Of a stretch of 6,966 bases of DNA, positions 6,166 through 6,966 are shown in pieces (the first letter of the stretch is position 1; every line of letters starts with the position of its first letter). The notes beneath the pieces were generated by a model. That model had not been told where the DNA came from, did no database searches, and saw only the letters and a program-made list of their open reading frames with translations. Origin of the DNA: Nitrospina sp. Its GTDB lineage: Bacteria > Nitrospinota > Nitrospinia > Nitrospinales > VA-1. The stretch spans positions 1-6,966 of the forward strand of contig DODH01000053.1 in assembly GCA_003545625.1 (NCBI GenBank), read 5' to 3'. The translations under genes were made by a program, and so were the position numbers.

Positions 6166-6966
6166 ATGTTATCAGGTTACAAACGCGGTCTTTCAATTGC
6201 TTCTGCTTTGTTATTATTGTGTGTAGGGCTTCCCACTCTTGCAATTGCAGGCGCAAAGATTAAAGTTGATGACACCCGGTGGTTCAGTATCGGTCTGGGT
6301 TTTAGAAGTTCTTTTGTCGTTACAGAAGATGGGGCTCCTAATGGGACTGACCCCTCTTCTGGCGTTAGTTTTGACAATATTAGGCTTTATACCGCGGCAA
6401 AGGTACATGAAAATGTGACACTTGAATTTAATACTGAGCGTTCGACTGGTAACGACAGTTTGGATACCGACCACCGAATCCGTGTTCTGGATGCGGTTGC
6501 CAAGTTTTCTTTTAAAGGATTTGATCTATGGGCTGGAAGGTTCCTTCCCCCAAGTGACAGGTCAAATTTGGACGGCCCTTTTTATCTAAATAATTATGAT
6601 TTTCCGATCGTCCAAGCTTATCCTGCTATTTTTGCAGGACGGGATAACGGTGTGGCAATCATGAAAGAATATGCTGGCGGCAAGTTCAAGTGGTCTTATG
6701 GATTGTTTGAGGGCCGGACAAACACCACCAATGGAGACACAAATCCCGATCAGGCCGACAACCTTCTCCATGCTGCGCGGGTTACCTACAACTTTTGGGA
6801 TCCGGAACCTGGGTATTACACCACCAGCTCCTATTATGGGGCGAAGGATGTATTGGCCGTGGCCTTTGTCTATCAGCATGAGGCAGATGGTGCTGGTACA
6901 TCAACTACCGCAGGTGACTTTACCGGGTGGAATGTCGATGTTCTCATGGAAAAAAAGCTTCAAAAT
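6166..6966 (+). CDS. Outer-membrane porin (OprP/OprO-like beta-barrel), 3'-truncated
   Basis: The frame is open from the ATG at 6166 to the last base of the window, giving 267 residues without a stop; the C-terminal part is missing. The start follows a perfect AGGAGGT. Residues 1-28 form a Sec signal peptide: MLSGYKRG, a hydrophobic ALLLLCVGLPTL core, and an AIA cleavage site after A28. C19 is not in a lipobox context. The mature part shows the alternating polar/aromatic strands of a beta-barrel (FSIGLGFRSSFVV; NIRLYTAAKVHENVTLEFNTE; LDAVAKFSFKGFDLWAGRFLPPSDRSNL; WSYGLFEGRT), with Gly/Asp/Thr-rich loops. The WAGRF-PPSDR block and FAGRDNGVAI stretch are typical of the phosphate-selective-porin-type family found in many Gram-negative bacteria. 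Substrate cannot be read from sequence. Because urease is nearby and a sigma-54 promoter lies upstream, passage of urea, amides or another nitrogen compound is a reasonable guess, but only a guess. Confidence 0.85.
   Translation, partial: MLSGYKRGLSIASALLLLCVGLPTLAIAGAKIKVDDTRWFSIGLGFRSSFVVTEDGAPNGTDPSSGVSFDNIRLYTAAKVHENVTLEFNTERSTGNDSLDTDHRIRVLDAVAKFSFKGFDLWAGRFLPPSDRSNLDGPFYLNNYDFPIVQAYPAIFAGRDNGVAIMKEYAGGKFKWSYGLFEGRTNTTNGDTNPDQADNLLHAARVTYNFWDPEPGYYTTSSYYGAKDVLAVAFVYQHEADGAGTSTTAGDFTGWNVDVLMEKKLQN

Noticed and set aside
6177..6879. Open frames on the minus strand opposite the porin gene
   Set aside because: They are shadows of the porin frame. They lack ribosome sites and recognisable motifs, while the + strand frame has a signal peptide and a perfect Shine-Dalgarno.

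Overview
The window carries most of a urease operon from a Gram-negative bacterium. To its right lie an exported protein of unknown function, a gene-poor regulatory stretch, and the first part of an outer-membrane porin gene. All recognisable genes are on the + strand. The DNA is moderately AT-rich. Signal peptides and a porin indicate an organism with an outer membrane. The porin style, the SHOCT-tailed exported protein and the AT-rich spacers would fit a Nitrospinota/Nitrospirota-like or deltaproteobacterial-like lineage. That placement is only an impression, because no rRNA or other phylogenetic marker is present.

Left part (1-4746): ureD (5' end cut off by the window edge), ureA, ureB, ureC, ureE, ureF and ureG, in the order ureDABCEFG known from Klebsiella-type operons. 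Gaps are very short: 62, 13, -4, 15, 7 and 12 bases. UreA, UreB and UreC form the nickel enzyme that hydrolyses urea to ammonia and carbamate. UreD, UreF and UreG form the GTP-dependent activation complex, and UreE delivers nickel. All nickel-site and catalytic residues of UreC are present at the classical numbering, so the enzyme should be active.

Middle (4783-5556): 36 bases after ureG lies a 257-residue protein with a signal peptide and a C-terminal SHOCT-like helical segment. It is probably co-transcribed with the urease genes, and its function is unknown.

Right part (5557-6966): about 350 bases without a recognisable gene hold what looks like a sigma-54 control region. Four GCATTA motifs (a fifth is degenerate) recur at spacings of about 31 bases. 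They are followed by a near-perfect -24/-12 promoter (AGGCACG-N4-TTGCT) at 5836-5851. Downstream is an overlooked 52-residue ORF (TTG start, strong Shine-Dalgarno, 5908-6066), a leader of about 100 bases, and a porin-like gene starting at 6166 that runs off the window. The most interesting hypothesis is a sigma-54-controlled small-protein/porin unit beside urease, possibly for uptake of a nitrogen compound. The promoter and ORFs are visible in the sequence; the link to nitrogen is inference.
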